This document shows, piece by piece, positions 16,988 through 25,304 of a DNA stretch of 64,000 nt (position 1 is the first letter of the stretch; every line of letters starts with the position of its first letter). The translations under genes and the position numbers were made by a program. Source of the stretch: Planococcus sp. 107-1 (lineage in GTDB: Bacteria; Bacillota; Bacilli; Bacillales_A; Planococcaceae); contig NZ_CP090977.1 in assembly GCF_021513255.1 (NCBI RefSeq), forward strand, positions 3,162,001-3,226,000, read 5' to 3'. The notes under the pieces are model-generated. The model saw only the letters and a list, made by a program, of their open reading frames with translations, searched no databases and was not told the origin of the DNA.

Positions 16988-17971
16988 TCACTTGTAAGTA
17001 TCTTTTAATTCTTTCATCACATTCTCCGGAATTTCCCCCGTTACGCCCGCCACTAAATTCTCGGCAGCTTTCATGACCATCGCTTCACGGGTTTTAGCTG
17101 TCGCTGAGCCGATATGTGGAAGTGCAGTGACTTGTTTCATTTTCAATAAAGGGTTATCCAGATCGACCGGTTCTTTTTCAAAGACATCGAGCGCTGCTCC
17201 TGCAATATCACCGGATGTCAGCGCTTCGATCAACGCCTGTTCATCGACTACTGCCCCTCTTGCGGCGTTGATCAGGTAGGCGGAAGCTTTCATGCGTTTG
17301 AATTGTTCCATGCCCATCATGTGACGGGTCGAATCGGTGAGCGGAACGATCAAAACGACAAAATCGGATTTCTCTAAGAGCTCATCCAGCCCGCTGTACC
17401 GCATGCCATATTTTTCGTCGAGGTCGGGCTTAGGCGTTGTTGCGTAGTAACGGACGTTCATCTCAAAACCGAAGACTGCTCTTCGTGCAATCTTTTCACC
17501 AATGCGCCCCATTCCGACAATTCCTAGATTTGCATGGTGTACATCCGCGCCGAAAAGCTCTTCCGCTTTTGTGTCTTTGCTCCAAAGCCCTTGTTTTACG
17601 TAGTTGTTCAGCTCCGGAACTCTTCTCGCCGCTGATAAAATCAATGCAAATACAAGATCAGCAACCGTTTCATCCAGAACAAACGGCGTATGGGTGCCGA
17701 TGACGCCAAACTCCCTCATGGCTTCCAGGTCAAACGAATCGTAGCCGACTGCAGTATTGCTAATGATTTTTAAATTCGGCAGCTGCGAGAGAAAGTCGCG
17801 CGTCACAGCTGCATTCTGCACAAGTAATCCGTCTACCTTCTTTGCTTCCTCGAGCAGAATATGGTTCGGAATCTTCTCTGGATTCTTCCAGATTTTATAG
17901 TCGCAATGCTTCGCTATGTAAGTTTCCACTTCAGGCGACACCGGCCTCGCAATAAAAACTTTTGGCTTCAT
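16988..17971 (-). CDS. D-isomer-specific 2-hydroxyacid dehydrogenase (glyoxylate/hydroxypyruvate reductase type)
   Basis: The 327-residue enzyme has the NAD(P)-binding fingerprint LGIVGMGRIGEKIA near residue 148. The catalytic Arg is in LINAARGAVVDEQAL, a Glu follows about 30 residues later, and the His is in TALPHIGSAT. The interdomain stretch TPFVLDETVADLVFALILSA is typical. Members reduce 2-oxoacids such as glyoxylate or hydroxypyruvate to D-2-hydroxyacids. AGGGAGG precedes the ATG. It appears to be transcribed with the small upstream gene. Confidence 0.9.
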   Translation of the reverse strand: MKPKVFIARPVSPEVETYIAKHCDYKIWKNPEKIPNHILLEEAKKVDGLLVQNAAVTRDFLSQLPNLKIISNTAVGYDSFDLEAMREFGVIGTHTPFVLDETVADLVFALILSAARRVPELNNYVKQGLWSKDTKAEELFGADVHHANLGIVGMGRIGEKIARRAVFGFEMNVRYYATTPKPDLDEKYGMRYSGLDELLEKSDFVVLIVPLTDSTRHMMGMEQFKRMKASAYLINAARGAVVDEQALIEALTSGDIAGAALDVFEKEPVDLDNPLLKMKQVTALPHIGSATAKTREAMVMKAAENLVAGVTGEIPENVMKELKDTYK

Positions 17972-17994
17972 CTGGATTCCTCCCTGCTTTCAAG

Positions 17995-18150
17995 TCATTT
18001 CTTGCTGGCTGAATGATTTTGCTGCTCTTTTAATAGCGCAATTAATTCTTGATTTTGCCGTACCTGTTCACTCAAGCTTCTCTTAATCGAAAGCATCCAC
18101 CACATGATTGCCAGTAATCCGACTAAGCTGAAAAAAGATTGCAGCTCCAT
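17995..18150 (-). CDS. Short single-helix membrane protein (51 residues)
   Basis: The short frame starts with MELQSFFSLVGLLAIMWWML, a membrane helix, and continues into an amphipathic, glutamine-rich tail that ends SASKK. AGGAGTG lies 7 nt upstream of the ATG at 18150. It sits between the CXXC-type membrane gene and the hydroxyacid dehydrogenase, all on the minus strand. No family is recognised; the good ribosome site and protein-like composition are the support. Confidence 0.55.
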   Translation of the reverse strand: MELQSFFSLVGLLAIMWWMLSIKRSLSEQVRQNQELIALLKEQQNHSASKK

Positions 18151-18188
18151 TCGTTTTCACTCCTATCTCAACCACTTCACCATTTCTC

Positions 18189-18491
18189 TTACCACAACGG
18201 TTCGTCTTTGCTTGTCAGCTCCATCTTGAATGGATAGAGCATTAACGAAATTCCAAAAAGAACAACAGCCAGCAAGATATAGACCGGGATGCTCAAATCA
18301 AACAATAAATCGCTGAAAATCAGAATGGCAAGCGGAAGAAAACTGAACACGCCTGCCTCGCCACGGCTCTTGGACGTCACGTATTGGATTTCGCCGCAAT
18401 GAGGACATTCCATCCCGTGGTTGAATTTCATGTACTTCTTAAACGATTTCTTCCAACTCCATTGCTGTCCGCAGTTTTGGCATGTCGGCAT
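18189..18491 (-). CDS. CXXC-20-CXXC type zinc-ribbon membrane protein
   Basis: The 100-residue protein begins MPTCQNCGQQWSWKKSF and has a second pair, CPHCGE, 21 residues after the first pair. This matches the cxxc_20_cxxc family, in which the four Cys likely bind one zinc. Two membrane helices follow (about 49-65 and 68-86). AGGAGGGG precedes the ATG. The function of the family is not known. Confidence 0.75.
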   Translation of the reverse strand: MPTCQNCGQQWSWKKSFKKYMKFNHGMECPHCGEIQYVTSKSRGEAGVFSFLPLAILIFSDLLFDLSIPVYILLAVVLFGISLMLYPFKMELTSKDEPLW

Positions 18492-18574
18492 GATTTTCCC
18501 CTCCTGTTTTCTCTAATTCTTCTTACTATTACTTACGATCCAAATTAAAAATAGTTTCAAATTTTTCCCTTTTT

Positions 18575-19603
18575 CTAGTTTTTAAAGCGGAATACCGTTT
18601 TCGCTTCAAATACTTCTCCTGCATCAAGCAATATAGCCGCCAGATTGCCAGGTGCCACCTGCGTCTCCAAACAGATGCCAAGATGACGTTCGGACTTGCG
18701 TTCTTTCAACTGGATATCGCCGTCCAGATTATTGCCGGAAAAGAAAATTACTGCCGGGCGGTCCGTTTCCACTTCCATAACCCGTCCGCTCTCCGGATCT
18801 TCGAGTTTCAATTCCGACATGCCTTCTCCGTTCAAAAGAAAGGGATGATCGTATCCGCTGCCGACCATTTCAATTTGTGGATGTTTCGATTCAATTCCTT
18901 CTCCAATGGTCCGGCCATTCCGAAAATCAAATACTGAATCCTCTACATTAAGAGCATTGCCTGTGGGGATAAGGGAAGAATCCAGTTCAACAAACTGTTC
19001 GCTTTCCATTGTCAGCGCATGTTCTAAAGCATTGCGTTTCAAATCACCGCTTAAATTGAAATACGAATGGTTCGTCAAATTGACGGCAGTCTTTTTATCA
19101 GACACTGCCCGGTAGCTGATTGCCAGTTCGTTTTGTTCATTCAAGGTGTAAACAACTTCGGTTTCAAGACGTCCAGGAAAGCCTTCTTCCCCGTCTTCGC
19201 TGATATAAGTTAAACGGACGCGAACTTCTTTGTCGTCCACTTCTGCCTGGCCATTCCACACTTTCCGGTGAAATCCTTCCGGCCCTCCGTGCAGCGTATT
19301 ATTTCCGTCGTTTGCCGGCAATTTCAAAGATTCCCCGTCTATAGTAAGCACAGCTTGCTGAATGCGTCCGGCAACCCGGCCAACAACCACCCCTAAAAAC
19401 GCTTGGTCGTTCACGTATTCATCCAAGGTTTCGTAGCCTAGAACCACATTTTCCACTTTACCTTCACGGTCCGGCACACGGATTTCCTGAATAGCACAGC
19501 CCCATTCAAGGAATGTCGCTTCCATGCCATTTGAATTGCTGACGGTAAATGCCTTCACCGCTTCGCCTTCCACTGTCCCAATCACTTTCTCTTCCACCTT
19601 CAT
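18575..19603 (-). CDS. galM: Aldose 1-epimerase (galactose mutarotase family)
   Basis: The 342-residue protein follows the GalM pattern: AFLGVVVGRVAGRI, then NNTLHGGPEGFHRKVW with the first conserved His. NLTNHSYFNLSG holds the catalytic His, and SGYDHPFLLNG and CLETQVAPGNL (usual catalytic Glu) come near the end. It interconverts alpha and beta anomers of aldohexoses in the cytoplasm. GGGGGAATG precedes the ATG. No galactose operon is next to it, so it acts as a stand-alone mutarotase. Confidence 0.88.
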   Translation of the reverse strand: MKVEEKVIGTVEGEAVKAFTVSNSNGMEATFLEWGCAIQEIRVPDREGKVENVVLGYETLDEYVNDQAFLGVVVGRVAGRIQQAVLTIDGESLKLPANDGNNTLHGGPEGFHRKVWNGQAEVDDKEVRVRLTYISEDGEEGFPGRLETEVVYTLNEQNELAISYRAVSDKKTAVNLTNHSYFNLSGDLKRNALEHALTMESEQFVELDSSLIPTGNALNVEDSVFDFRNGRTIGEGIESKHPQIEMVGSGYDHPFLLNGEGMSELKLEDPESGRVMEVETDRPAVIFFSGNNLDGDIQLKERKSERHLGICLETQVAPGNLAAILLDAGEVFEAKTVFRFKN

Positions 19604-19732
19604 CGTTCATTCCCCCTGAATTTCTATTTCCTCTATTCTTTCACTTTCCCCGCACACTGACAATGCTTTTGGCTGAAAGTTGAAATAATTGAACGGATTC
19701 GATACGATGTAAAGAAATGGGAGGTCCTTCCG

Positions 19733-20128
19733 ATGAGTGTTGATCCACGTTCTGTCTTTATCGATGCCGATTTGGATACCGTCTGGAAAGCCCTGACGAT
19801 TGAAGGGAGTTTTTCCACTTGGTACGCACCGGGTTCCTTATGGACAATTCCACTTCTGGAAGCCGGAGAAAAAGCCGTTTTCACCTTAATGCCGAATGAA
19901 CACAACCAATTGGAGGAAGGCGAACATGTCGAAATGATTTTTACGATTGAAGAAGTCATTTTGAATCGCCGTTTTTCCTATTCTTCCGATATGGATGGCC
20001 TGAAGTTCGTCTTTGACCTCGTACCGGAAGAGTCCGGTACACGCGTGCATATTAATATGGACGGATTTGAGCTGAGCCTTGCCAATCTCAAAGCATTTGC
20101 GGAAGGCCGCGAATTGCCAAACCGTTAA
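19733..20128 (+). CDS. SRPBCC (AHSA1-type) domain protein
   Basis: The 131-residue protein begins with the SRPBCC start-domain pattern, VFIDADLDTVWKALTIEGSF, followed by STWYAPGSLW. It ends with the long C-terminal helix MDGFELSLANLKAFAEGREL that lines the ligand cavity. Such proteins bind hydrophobic ligands; the specific ligand is unknown. GGGAGG precedes the ATG and a strong terminator follows, so it is a single-gene unit. Confidence 0.8.
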   Translation: MSVDPRSVFIDADLDTVWKALTIEGSFSTWYAPGSLWTIPLLEAGEKAVFTLMPNEHNQLEEGEHVEMIFTIEEVILNRRFSYSSDMDGLKFVFDLVPEESGTRVHINMDGFELSLANLKAFAEGRELPNR

Positions 20129-20133
20129 TGAAA

Positions 20134-20167
20134 AAAGACAGCCAGAGATGAATCTCCGGCTGTCTTT
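20134..20167 (+). terminator. Terminator of the SRPBCC gene
   Basis: AAAGACAGCC (20134-20143) pairs with GGCTGTCTTT (20158-20167), with further GAGAT/ATCTC pairing inside. Confidence 0.75.
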
Positions 20168-20294
20168 CCAGTTTCGTCTTATAAGCAAATTCTTTTCTGA
20201 AAATATTAATTATTGAAACTTTTTACAGATTTATCCGTATACTAACTATAAACCGAAATTATTGGACGTTAAATCAATGAAGGAGGAGTTGGAT

Positions 20295-20483
20295 ATGCAT
20301 TGGATGATGTGGGTTTTTTGGGGATCTCTTGTAGCGATATTCTTAATTGCTTTTCTAGTCGATGTGGTGACGAAAGGAAAATATAAGCTAAGCAAACCGG
20401 CGAAGACGCAAAACCAGGATGCAGCTGAAGCAGATGCCCGGCGGCACGCGGACGAAGCGACAATCAAGGCATGTTTTAGCTGA
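20295..20483 (+). CDS. Small single-helix membrane protein
   Basis: The 62-residue product begins MHWMMWVFWGSLVAIFLIAF, one membrane helix, followed by a polar tail rich in Ala, Asp and Gln (DAAEADARRHADEATI). AAGGAGGAG lies 6 nt before the ATG at 20295, so I start there rather than at 20262. A perfect 16-bp terminator follows. The function is unknown. Confidence 0.7.
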   Translation: MHWMMWVFWGSLVAIFLIAFLVDVVTKGKYKLSKPAKTQNQDAAEADARRHADEATIKACFS

Positions 20484-20488
20484 GACAC

Positions 20489-20524
20489 AAAATGAGCTTG
20501 GATCAATTGATCCAAGCTCATTTT
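20489..20524. terminator. Bidirectional terminator, perfect 16-bp stem
   Basis: Arms at 20489-20504 (AAAATGAGCTTGGATC) and 20509-20524 are exact complements around AATT. It separates a plus-strand gene from the convergent lipoprotein gene. Confidence 0.85.
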
Positions 20525-20549
20525 GATGTCCATTTTTATTTAATCGCCA

Positions 20550-21326
20550 TTACTTCCTTATAAAAGAACTCATTTCAGTTGGCAGGAATTCACGGTCCCA
20601 CGGATACCACAACCATTGCTTGCCTTCTTTATAAATATGGAACTTTCTTGCGATATCCTCGCCATTATGTAAAACAGCTGCATAAATTTCAGGATCTGGC
20701 GGATTTCTGATCAGCTCCGGATCTTGCGGGGCGTGTTCACCTTTAAGTATCTTCAAAAACTCTTGTACATCTTGCTCATCTTCCAGCATGTTGAGCAGCT
20801 CCGGCGAACTGAAATTATCATAGAGAAACAGATCGTAAATCTCGATTTTTGCTATTTCCTCCAGTTTAAGGTCTTTGAAATGCTGCGGGTAGCCCCCGCT
20901 TTTTGCCTCATTCATGTACAGGCTATACCCGTTGATTTCTGCAGAGTCTTTCGCTGCTAAAAAATCCGGCAGCCCTTCCACGTAATAGAGTTCAGTGCCA
21001 GGCTCCCAGAAGGCCGCATCCCCGTTTTTCACTTTGTACTGGGTGGAATTGATATTGTCGCTTACCCTGAATGCTACTTCGCCTGCTTTTCCGCCAATCT
21101 TTTCCGGATCAGCCAGAACAGCAGAGTCTAACGCTATGTAATAGTTTCCATCCCATTGGATGAAATCAACCCAATCCAAGATCGCTTCCGGTCCTTCTTC
21201 CTGAATTTGCGGCTTGGCATTTACAGCATCCTCTTGCATCTCTTCTGGAGAAGCGGCTGGAGATTCGTTAGCGCCGCATGCCCCAAGACATAAGGCCAGT
21301 AAAATCAGTAAAATGATCTTTTTCAT
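20550..21326 (-). CDS. Lipoprotein of unknown function
   Basis: The 258-residue precursor starts MKKIILLILLALCLGACGAN with a lipobox LGAC, so it should be anchored outside the membrane. The mature part is acidic and ends with a repeated aromatic block, KQWLWYPWDREFLP. No family is recognised. GAGGGGAAGT precedes the ATG at 21326; the longer frame starts within that site. A small membrane protein gene lies just upstream in the same direction. Confidence 0.75.
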   Translation of the reverse strand: MKKIILLILLALCLGACGANESPAASPEEMQEDAVNAKPQIQEEGPEAILDWVDFIQWDGNYYIALDSAVLADPEKIGGKAGEVAFRVSDNINSTQYKVKNGDAAFWEPGTELYYVEGLPDFLAAKDSAEINGYSLYMNEAKSGGYPQHFKDLKLEEIAKIEIYDLFLYDNFSSPELLNMLEDEQDVQEFLKILKGEHAPQDPELIRNPPDPEIYAAVLHNGEDIARKFHIYKEGKQWLWYPWDREFLPTEMSSFIRK

Positions 21327-21383
21327 ACTTCCCCTCACATTCCGCTTTACTTATTAGACGCATCAACAACAAGCCGGTTACAG

Positions 21384-21542
21384 TTAACTCGATTCTTTCT
21401 TCCTGGGTGACTGCACGAGCCAAATGACACCAACTCCGAATAAAGCAAACAAGACGCGCCAATACCCATTCGAAAAATCGATATCCAATAAGAACGTCAA
21501 GGCGAAATACAGGAAAAATATAATGAGGTACCGGTAAATCAT
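21384..21542 (-). CDS. Short membrane protein (52 residues)
   Basis: The short frame encodes MIYRYLIIFFLYFALTFLLD at its start, then a second helix (VLFALFGVGVIWLVQ) and a basic end, PRKKESS. GGAGGAGAGCTAAGGG precedes the ATG at 21542. It sits between the M23 peptidase and the lipoprotein in the same orientation. No family assigned. Confidence 0.55.
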   Translation of the reverse strand: MIYRYLIIFFLYFALTFLLDIDFSNGYWRVLFALFGVGVIWLVQSPRKKESS

Positions 21543-21578
21543 CCCTTAGCTCTCCTCCTTACTGCCAAGCCATTTCAG

Positions 21579-22571
21579 TTACTTGAAAAACTGTCCGATA
21601 AGGCGCGGAATGAATAAGAAAAAATCAGCTAAGGAAAAAGCGGCTTCCGCCTTATCGAAAGCATCGAATTCCTGTTTGTTCTTTTCGAATGCGGCAGGAT
21701 GGACCGTATCTCCTTGAATCGGTTCAATCCCACCTTTGAAGCGAATATTCAGCGAGCTGCTCTGTTCCATTTCTGGTGAATCCATCACTTGAAAGTGGAT
21801 ATGCGCTTCCGACGAATTCCCGGAATTGCCGCATAGCCCAAGCAGTTGGCCTTGTTCTACGGAATCCCCACTCTTCACTCGAATCGTTTCTTTCTTAAAA
21901 TGCGCCAGCAAACTGTATTCGCCCTGTCCATGCTCCAGAACGATAAAATTGCCTGCAGGATCTGACTCATTCATTTCGCCAAGTGGATTGTCCCGAATTC
22001 CATCAACCACTTCGATGACTTTCCCACCCGCAGGGGCCACTACTTTTTTGCCGAAAGCGTAATAGTCTTCATTGCGCAACCCTTGGTTTCGGTAGGTCTG
22101 TCCAGCTTTCATAACGACCAAATCATAAGCGTAGCGCTGCTGCTCGTACGCGTAATGGTAATTGATGAACTCGTTTTTTCCGCCCCAAAACACAAACCAG
22201 TCATCCGCAATCGGCATGATGAATTCTGTCTTGGTAACTTGGTTGTCGCTTTTCGGATACGTTACGTAAGGCTTTGTGTACATTCCTTGAATCTCGTTGC
22301 CGTCAAAAGAAACATTGATCGCTTTTTCTTTTCGGTCATCCAGCCAGATATACTGCTTAAATCCGGGCATGGTGGTCTCAAAGGCCAAATGATAGCCTTT
22401 CACGCCTCTATTGAAGGACTTCGCCAATTCGATAAAATCCCGAAGGGCAATCGTCTCCCTAAACTCCTTGATGCACTGGCGGTAAATCGCAGTAAAATCT
22501 TCCGCTAAAAAACGTTCTCCAAATTCCTCGGGTTTGAATCCGTTCTTTCTGCCCCTGCCCATAAACACCAT
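21579..22571 (-). CDS. M23 (LytM-type) peptidase domain protein
   Basis: The 330-residue protein has a beta-barrel M23 domain in its second half: QQRYAYDLVVMKAGQTYRNQ, VVAPAGGKVIEVVDG, NFIVLEHGQGEYSLLAHFKK, GQLLGLCGNSGNSSEAHIHF. The last block keeps the H-x-H zinc pair and YAYD keeps the Asp. The usual first His appears replaced by Arg, so peptidase activity is not certain. The N-terminal third resembles a DUF3887-like helical region. The protein ends in an unusual hydrophobic tail, FSLADFFLFIPRLIGQFFK. No signal peptide is seen. The start is unclear among ATG 22571, GTG 22568 and ATG 22562. Confidence 0.75.
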   Translation of the reverse strand: MVFMGRGRKNGFKPEEFGERFLAEDFTAIYRQCIKEFRETIALRDFIELAKSFNRGVKGYHLAFETTMPGFKQYIWLDDRKEKAINVSFDGNEIQGMYTKPYVTYPKSDNQVTKTEFIMPIADDWFVFWGGKNEFINYHYAYEQQRYAYDLVVMKAGQTYRNQGLRNEDYYAFGKKVVAPAGGKVIEVVDGIRDNPLGEMNESDPAGNFIVLEHGQGEYSLLAHFKKETIRVKSGDSVEQGQLLGLCGNSGNSSEAHIHFQVMDSPEMEQSSSLNIRFKGGIEPIQGDTVHPAAFEKNKQEFDAFDKAEAAFSLADFFLFIPRLIGQFFK

Positions 22572-22750
22572 CCACTCCTTTCACCGAATAACTGAACTTA
22601 AACTGCCTGTTCTTTTATATACGGTTAAAGCTGCCAAAAAGTTTCCATCAATTGTAAATAAACACAAAAAAAACGATTTAATTTGAATGGAACTTCTTCT
22701 ATCCAATAAAGTCTAAGGAGTAATCACCTTTTTACGAAAGGAGCATCCCG

Positions 22751-23041
22751 TTGAATCTTTTATTAATCGCCTTTTCTTTTATGAGTTCGATGTTTGTGTC
22801 CGGGTTGATGATTCGCAAGCAGCAGCGCAAAATAAGGATTATCGTCTCAGCACTTCTCATCAATACAGCCATTATCGGTGCCTCTGTTTCACTCATTTAT
22901 AGCTTCGACCATAAAATGCAGTCGTTCGGCGTGGGCCTCGAAAAAGCCTTTATGCCATTGATGGCAATCCCTGTCCTGACATGGCTGAATGCTGTCTTAC
23001 TTCCATTTGTCCCAATTAAAATTTCACCTGAAAATCGCTGA
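22751..23041 (+). CDS. Three-helix membrane protein with a TTG start
   Basis: The 96-residue product has three membrane helices, a basic loop MIRKQQRKIR after the first, and ends FVPIKISPENR. The start is TTG at 22751, preceded by AAAGGAG with normal spacing. It overlaps the end of a short minus-strand frame by 18 bp. No family is recognised. Confidence 0.65.
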   Translation: MNLLLIAFSFMSSMFVSGLMIRKQQRKIRIIVSALLINTAIIGASVSLIYSFDHKMQSFGVGLEKAFMPLMAIPVLTWLNAVLLPFVPIKISPENR

Positions 23042-23104
23042 AATGATAAAACCCGCAAGCATTCCAAAAGCGAAGATGATGAGTAATTTTGTTTTTTTAT
23101 TCAT
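23024..23104 (-). CDS. Possible 26-residue membrane peptide
   Basis: The frame encodes MNKKTKLLIIFAFGMLAGFI and six more residues: a basic start followed by one hydrophobic helix. AAAGGAGAAGGAC precedes the ATG at 23104, a strong ribosome site for so short a frame. It overlaps the convergent gene's 3' end. It could be a real micropeptide or chance. Confidence 0.4.
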   Translation of the reverse strand: MNKKTKLLIIFAFGMLAGFIISAIFR

Positions 23105-23133
23105 GTCCTTCTCCTTTCAACAATGCTTTTCTT

Positions 23134-23508
23134 TTATTTCGATTCGGCTTCTTCAATAACTGACGTATCGCTTTGCCGAGATTCTCCATGGCCAGGTCCA
23201 AATAAATTTAAAATCACCACTCCCGCGAGAATTAGCAGAATGCCGGCTATACTCGCCCCGTTAATCTTTTCTTTCCAGATCAATACGGAGATAATCGTGG
23301 TGGCGACCATGCCGAGACCCGACCAGATGGCGTAAGCCGCATTCAAGGGAATGACTTTCAATGCCAACGATAAAAAGAAAAATGAAGCGGCGAAAGCGAA
23401 CAGCAAGCCGATGGTCGGAAAAATTTTGGTAAAGCCTTCCGACGCCTTCAACAAGGACGACCCAATCAACTCCCCGACAATCGCAAGCCCAAGAAACAGA
23501 TAATGCAT
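23134..23508 (-). CDS. Small multidrug resistance (SMR) family efflux protein
   Basis: The 124-residue protein has four helices and the SMR marks: the membrane-embedded Glu13 in IVGELIGSSLLKASEGFTKI, YAIWSGLGMVATTIISVLIWKE in helix 3, and a last helix GILLILAGVVILNL. It works as an antiparallel or paired dimer exporting cationic compounds in exchange for protons. GGGAGGAG precedes the ATG. A short membrane protein gene lies upstream in the same direction. A single SMR gene is typical of a homodimeric pump. Confidence 0.88.
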   Translation of the reverse strand: MHYLFLGLAIVGELIGSSLLKASEGFTKIFPTIGLLFAFAASFFFLSLALKVIPLNAAYAIWSGLGMVATTIISVLIWKEKINGASIAGILLILAGVVILNLFGPGHGESRQSDTSVIEEAESK

Positions 23509-23522
23509 TTCTTCTCCTCCCT

Positions 23523-23699
23523 TCAGGTCGTCGTTTTCATTTTCGGTTTCCGGTTCTTTTTGCTATTGATAATGACTAATATCGAGCAAACAATGGCTGC
23601 AATTACCGTCAAGATATAGCCATTTTGGTACAAATCATATATAAAGCCTGCCATGAATAACGTCATAATTAAAAAATGATAAAAATAATATTTGCCCAT
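23523..23699 (-). CDS. Short two-helix membrane protein (58 residues)
   Basis: The short frame starts MGKYYFYHFLIMTLFMAGFI, has a second helix (ILTVIAAIVCSILVII) and a basic tail, NSKKNRKPKMKTTT. AAAAAGGAGTTG precedes the ATG at 23699. It lies 14 bp upstream of the SMR gene and may be cotranscribed with it. No family recognised. Confidence 0.6.
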   Translation of the reverse strand: MGKYYFYHFLIMTLFMAGFIYDLYQNGYILTVIAAIVCSILVIINSKKNRKPKMKTTT

Positions 23700-23724
23700 T
23701 TTTTCAACTCCTTTTTGGTCCTTT

Positions 23725-24189
23725 TTAAACGCCTAAATGATAAAGGTACAGATTTTCTTCTTTCATTCTTTTAGTCATGTGAATCAATTTTTCCAACCAC
23801 GAAAGAAGTTCCATCTTGTCGAAAACCATTCGTTCCAGTTCGGCTGACTCGCTTTTTTCAGAAGGTAAATGAAAAGAACCCGTCAACTCCACCGCTTCTG
23901 GAGCATTCGAAAACAGATGATGCCACGAAGATAAAATGTTCTCCATCTTCACAGTTGAATCACCAGTAAATAGCGTGATTCCATAATAATTCAAACCTGT
24001 CTGTTCTATAAGCTTCCTCTTCGCCGGGTTCCTGCTCGGAATCCATTGCAGCGAATCCAAAATGTACTGGATAAAATCGTCCGGCACTTCAAGCGATTCC
24101 AGTATAAGTTCCTTTTCTTTCCCTCTTCCCCATAACCGATCATGTGCAGTTTTTTTCGGCACTAAAAGAAAATCATGTGCTAAACCCAT
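23725..24189 (-). CDS. Hypothetical cytoplasmic protein
   Basis: The 154-residue protein is soluble and mixed alpha/beta, with no signal peptide or membrane helix. Features are WIPSRNPAKRKLIEQTGLNY and LNYYGITLFTGDST in the middle, and a helical, Met- and Lys-rich C-terminus ending YLYHLGV. AAAAGGAGTTGG precedes the ATG. I do not recognise the family. It is co-directional with the SMR cluster but 25 bp from the next start. Confidence 0.6.
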   Translation of the reverse strand: MGLAHDFLLVPKKTAHDRLWGRGKEKELILESLEVPDDFIQYILDSLQWIPSRNPAKRKLIEQTGLNYYGITLFTGDSTVKMENILSSWHHLFSNAPEAVELTGSFHLPSEKSESAELERMVFDKMELLSWLEKLIHMTKRMKEENLYLYHLGV

Positions 24190-24336
24190 GTGGCCAACTC
24201 CTTTTGTTGATTAGTTCCGCATATAAGAACTGCCCCACCATAACCGCGGCATGCTTTTTAGCTTACGGATGCTCGGATCGCATTCGATTTTCTACAGATG
24301 GTCGATGGCATCATTGAACGGTTACTTTTCATCCAC

Positions 24337-24888
24337 TTAGCATTCCTCTTCTAAAATAGCTTTTGCCATATAATAGGCACTGACTGTAAAAAGCTGCGTC
24401 TGAATGGATTGAGTTTGAATCATATGCCCGAATTCCTTAAAATCATAGAATTTTACATTAATGTCTTCGGTTTCATCCAACTCCTGGTCCCCTGATTTGT
24501 ACGCTTCTTTCACAAGGAAGGTTTTGATTTTATTGGTTTGTGTTGCCGGATTGACCATGAATTCGCCTAAGAGAACCGGTTTTTCCAAGGAAGCATAGCC
24601 CGTTTCTTCCCGAATCTCACGGAGGATGCCTTCTTCATCGCTTTCACCCTTTTCGATTTTCCCTGCTGGAATTTCCAGATAAACACCTTGTCCTGCATAT
24701 CTGTACTGTTCAACCAATAAAATCTGTTGTTCTTTCGTCACGACGACAGCGTTTACCCAGTCTGCAAATTCGTTGACGTAATAATCATCGATAATCAATC
24801 CGTTCGGCAATCGGCAACTGTCTTTCCGTAAGTTACCGAATGGTGTTTGATAAAGGTATTCCGACTTTAAAGTTTTCCACTTTTCCAT
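24337..24888 (-). CDS. NUDIX hydrolase, ADP-ribose pyrophosphatase-like
   Basis: The 183-residue protein contains a complete Nudix box, GKIEKGESDEEGILREIREE followed by TGY, near residues 86-108, which binds the divalent metals. The preceding VEQYRYAGQGVYLEIPAG and the LLGEFMVNPATQTNKIKTFL segment match the ADP-ribose/sugar nucleotide group. It hydrolyses a nucleoside diphosphate linked to another moiety. The ATG at 24888 follows TTGGAGGGCGG. It forms a cluster with a deoxyribosyltransferase-like and a GNAT gene upstream. Confidence 0.86.
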   Translation of the reverse strand: MEKWKTLKSEYLYQTPFGNLRKDSCRLPNGLIIDDYYVNEFADWVNAVVVTKEQQILLVEQYRYAGQGVYLEIPAGKIEKGESDEEGILREIREETGYASLEKPVLLGEFMVNPATQTNKIKTFLVKEAYKSGDQELDETEDINVKFYDFKEFGHMIQTQSIQTQLFTVSAYYMAKAILEEEC

Positions 24889-24911
24889 GTCCGCCCTCCA
24901 ACTCAGCATTT

Positions 24912-25304
24912 TCAGTAGAAAGCTGCTTTTGAACGAATCTCGCCTACTAAATCCTCAATCGTTCCAATGACTTTAAAAACTTCCGGCAAATGATAGAACG
25001 TGCTGGTGAGCGCCAAGTCATTCACCGTTTCATCGGGTGAATACAGAAAAACTTGCTTGCCCGTCCCTAAAGCGATGCCCATCTCCACATGGCTTCCTTT
25101 TCCGGCTGGCAGCATGATAATCACTACATCCGATTCCATCACTGCTTGTTTTTCACTTTTGCCGATCGTTTCAAGTTCCGCAATGGATATCGCAGCGCCA
25201 TGGGTCCAATCATAGGTAAGGACGAATCCATTGCTTATCAGCCGCTCTGCTACCAATCTAACAGCTTCGATATTTCGAAAGCTCGACGCGATATAGAATT
25301 TCAT
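24912..25304 (-). CDS. Nucleoside 2-deoxyribosyltransferase-like protein
   Basis: The 130-residue protein opens MKFYIASSFRNIEAVRLVAE and has ESDVVIIMLPAGKGSHVEMG followed by IALGTGKQVFLYSP. This is the pattern of the nucleoside 2-deoxyribosyltransferase family, whose catalytic Glu lies in the GSHVEMG block. The family swaps or removes the base of deoxynucleosides or related glycosides. The ATG overlaps the stop of the upstream GNAT gene (ATGA), so translation is coupled. Substrate unknown. Confidence 0.78.
   Translation of the reverse strand: MKFYIASSFRNIEAVRLVAERLISNGFVLTYDWTHGAAISIAELETIGKSEKQAVMESDVVIIMLPAGKGSHVEMGIALGTGKQVFLYSPDETVNDLALTSTFYHLPEVFKVIGTIEDLVGEIRSKAAFY

Noticed and set aside
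24190..24336. Possible gene remnant between the hypothetical protein and the Nudix gene
   Set aside because: No frame gives recognisable protein over this stretch.
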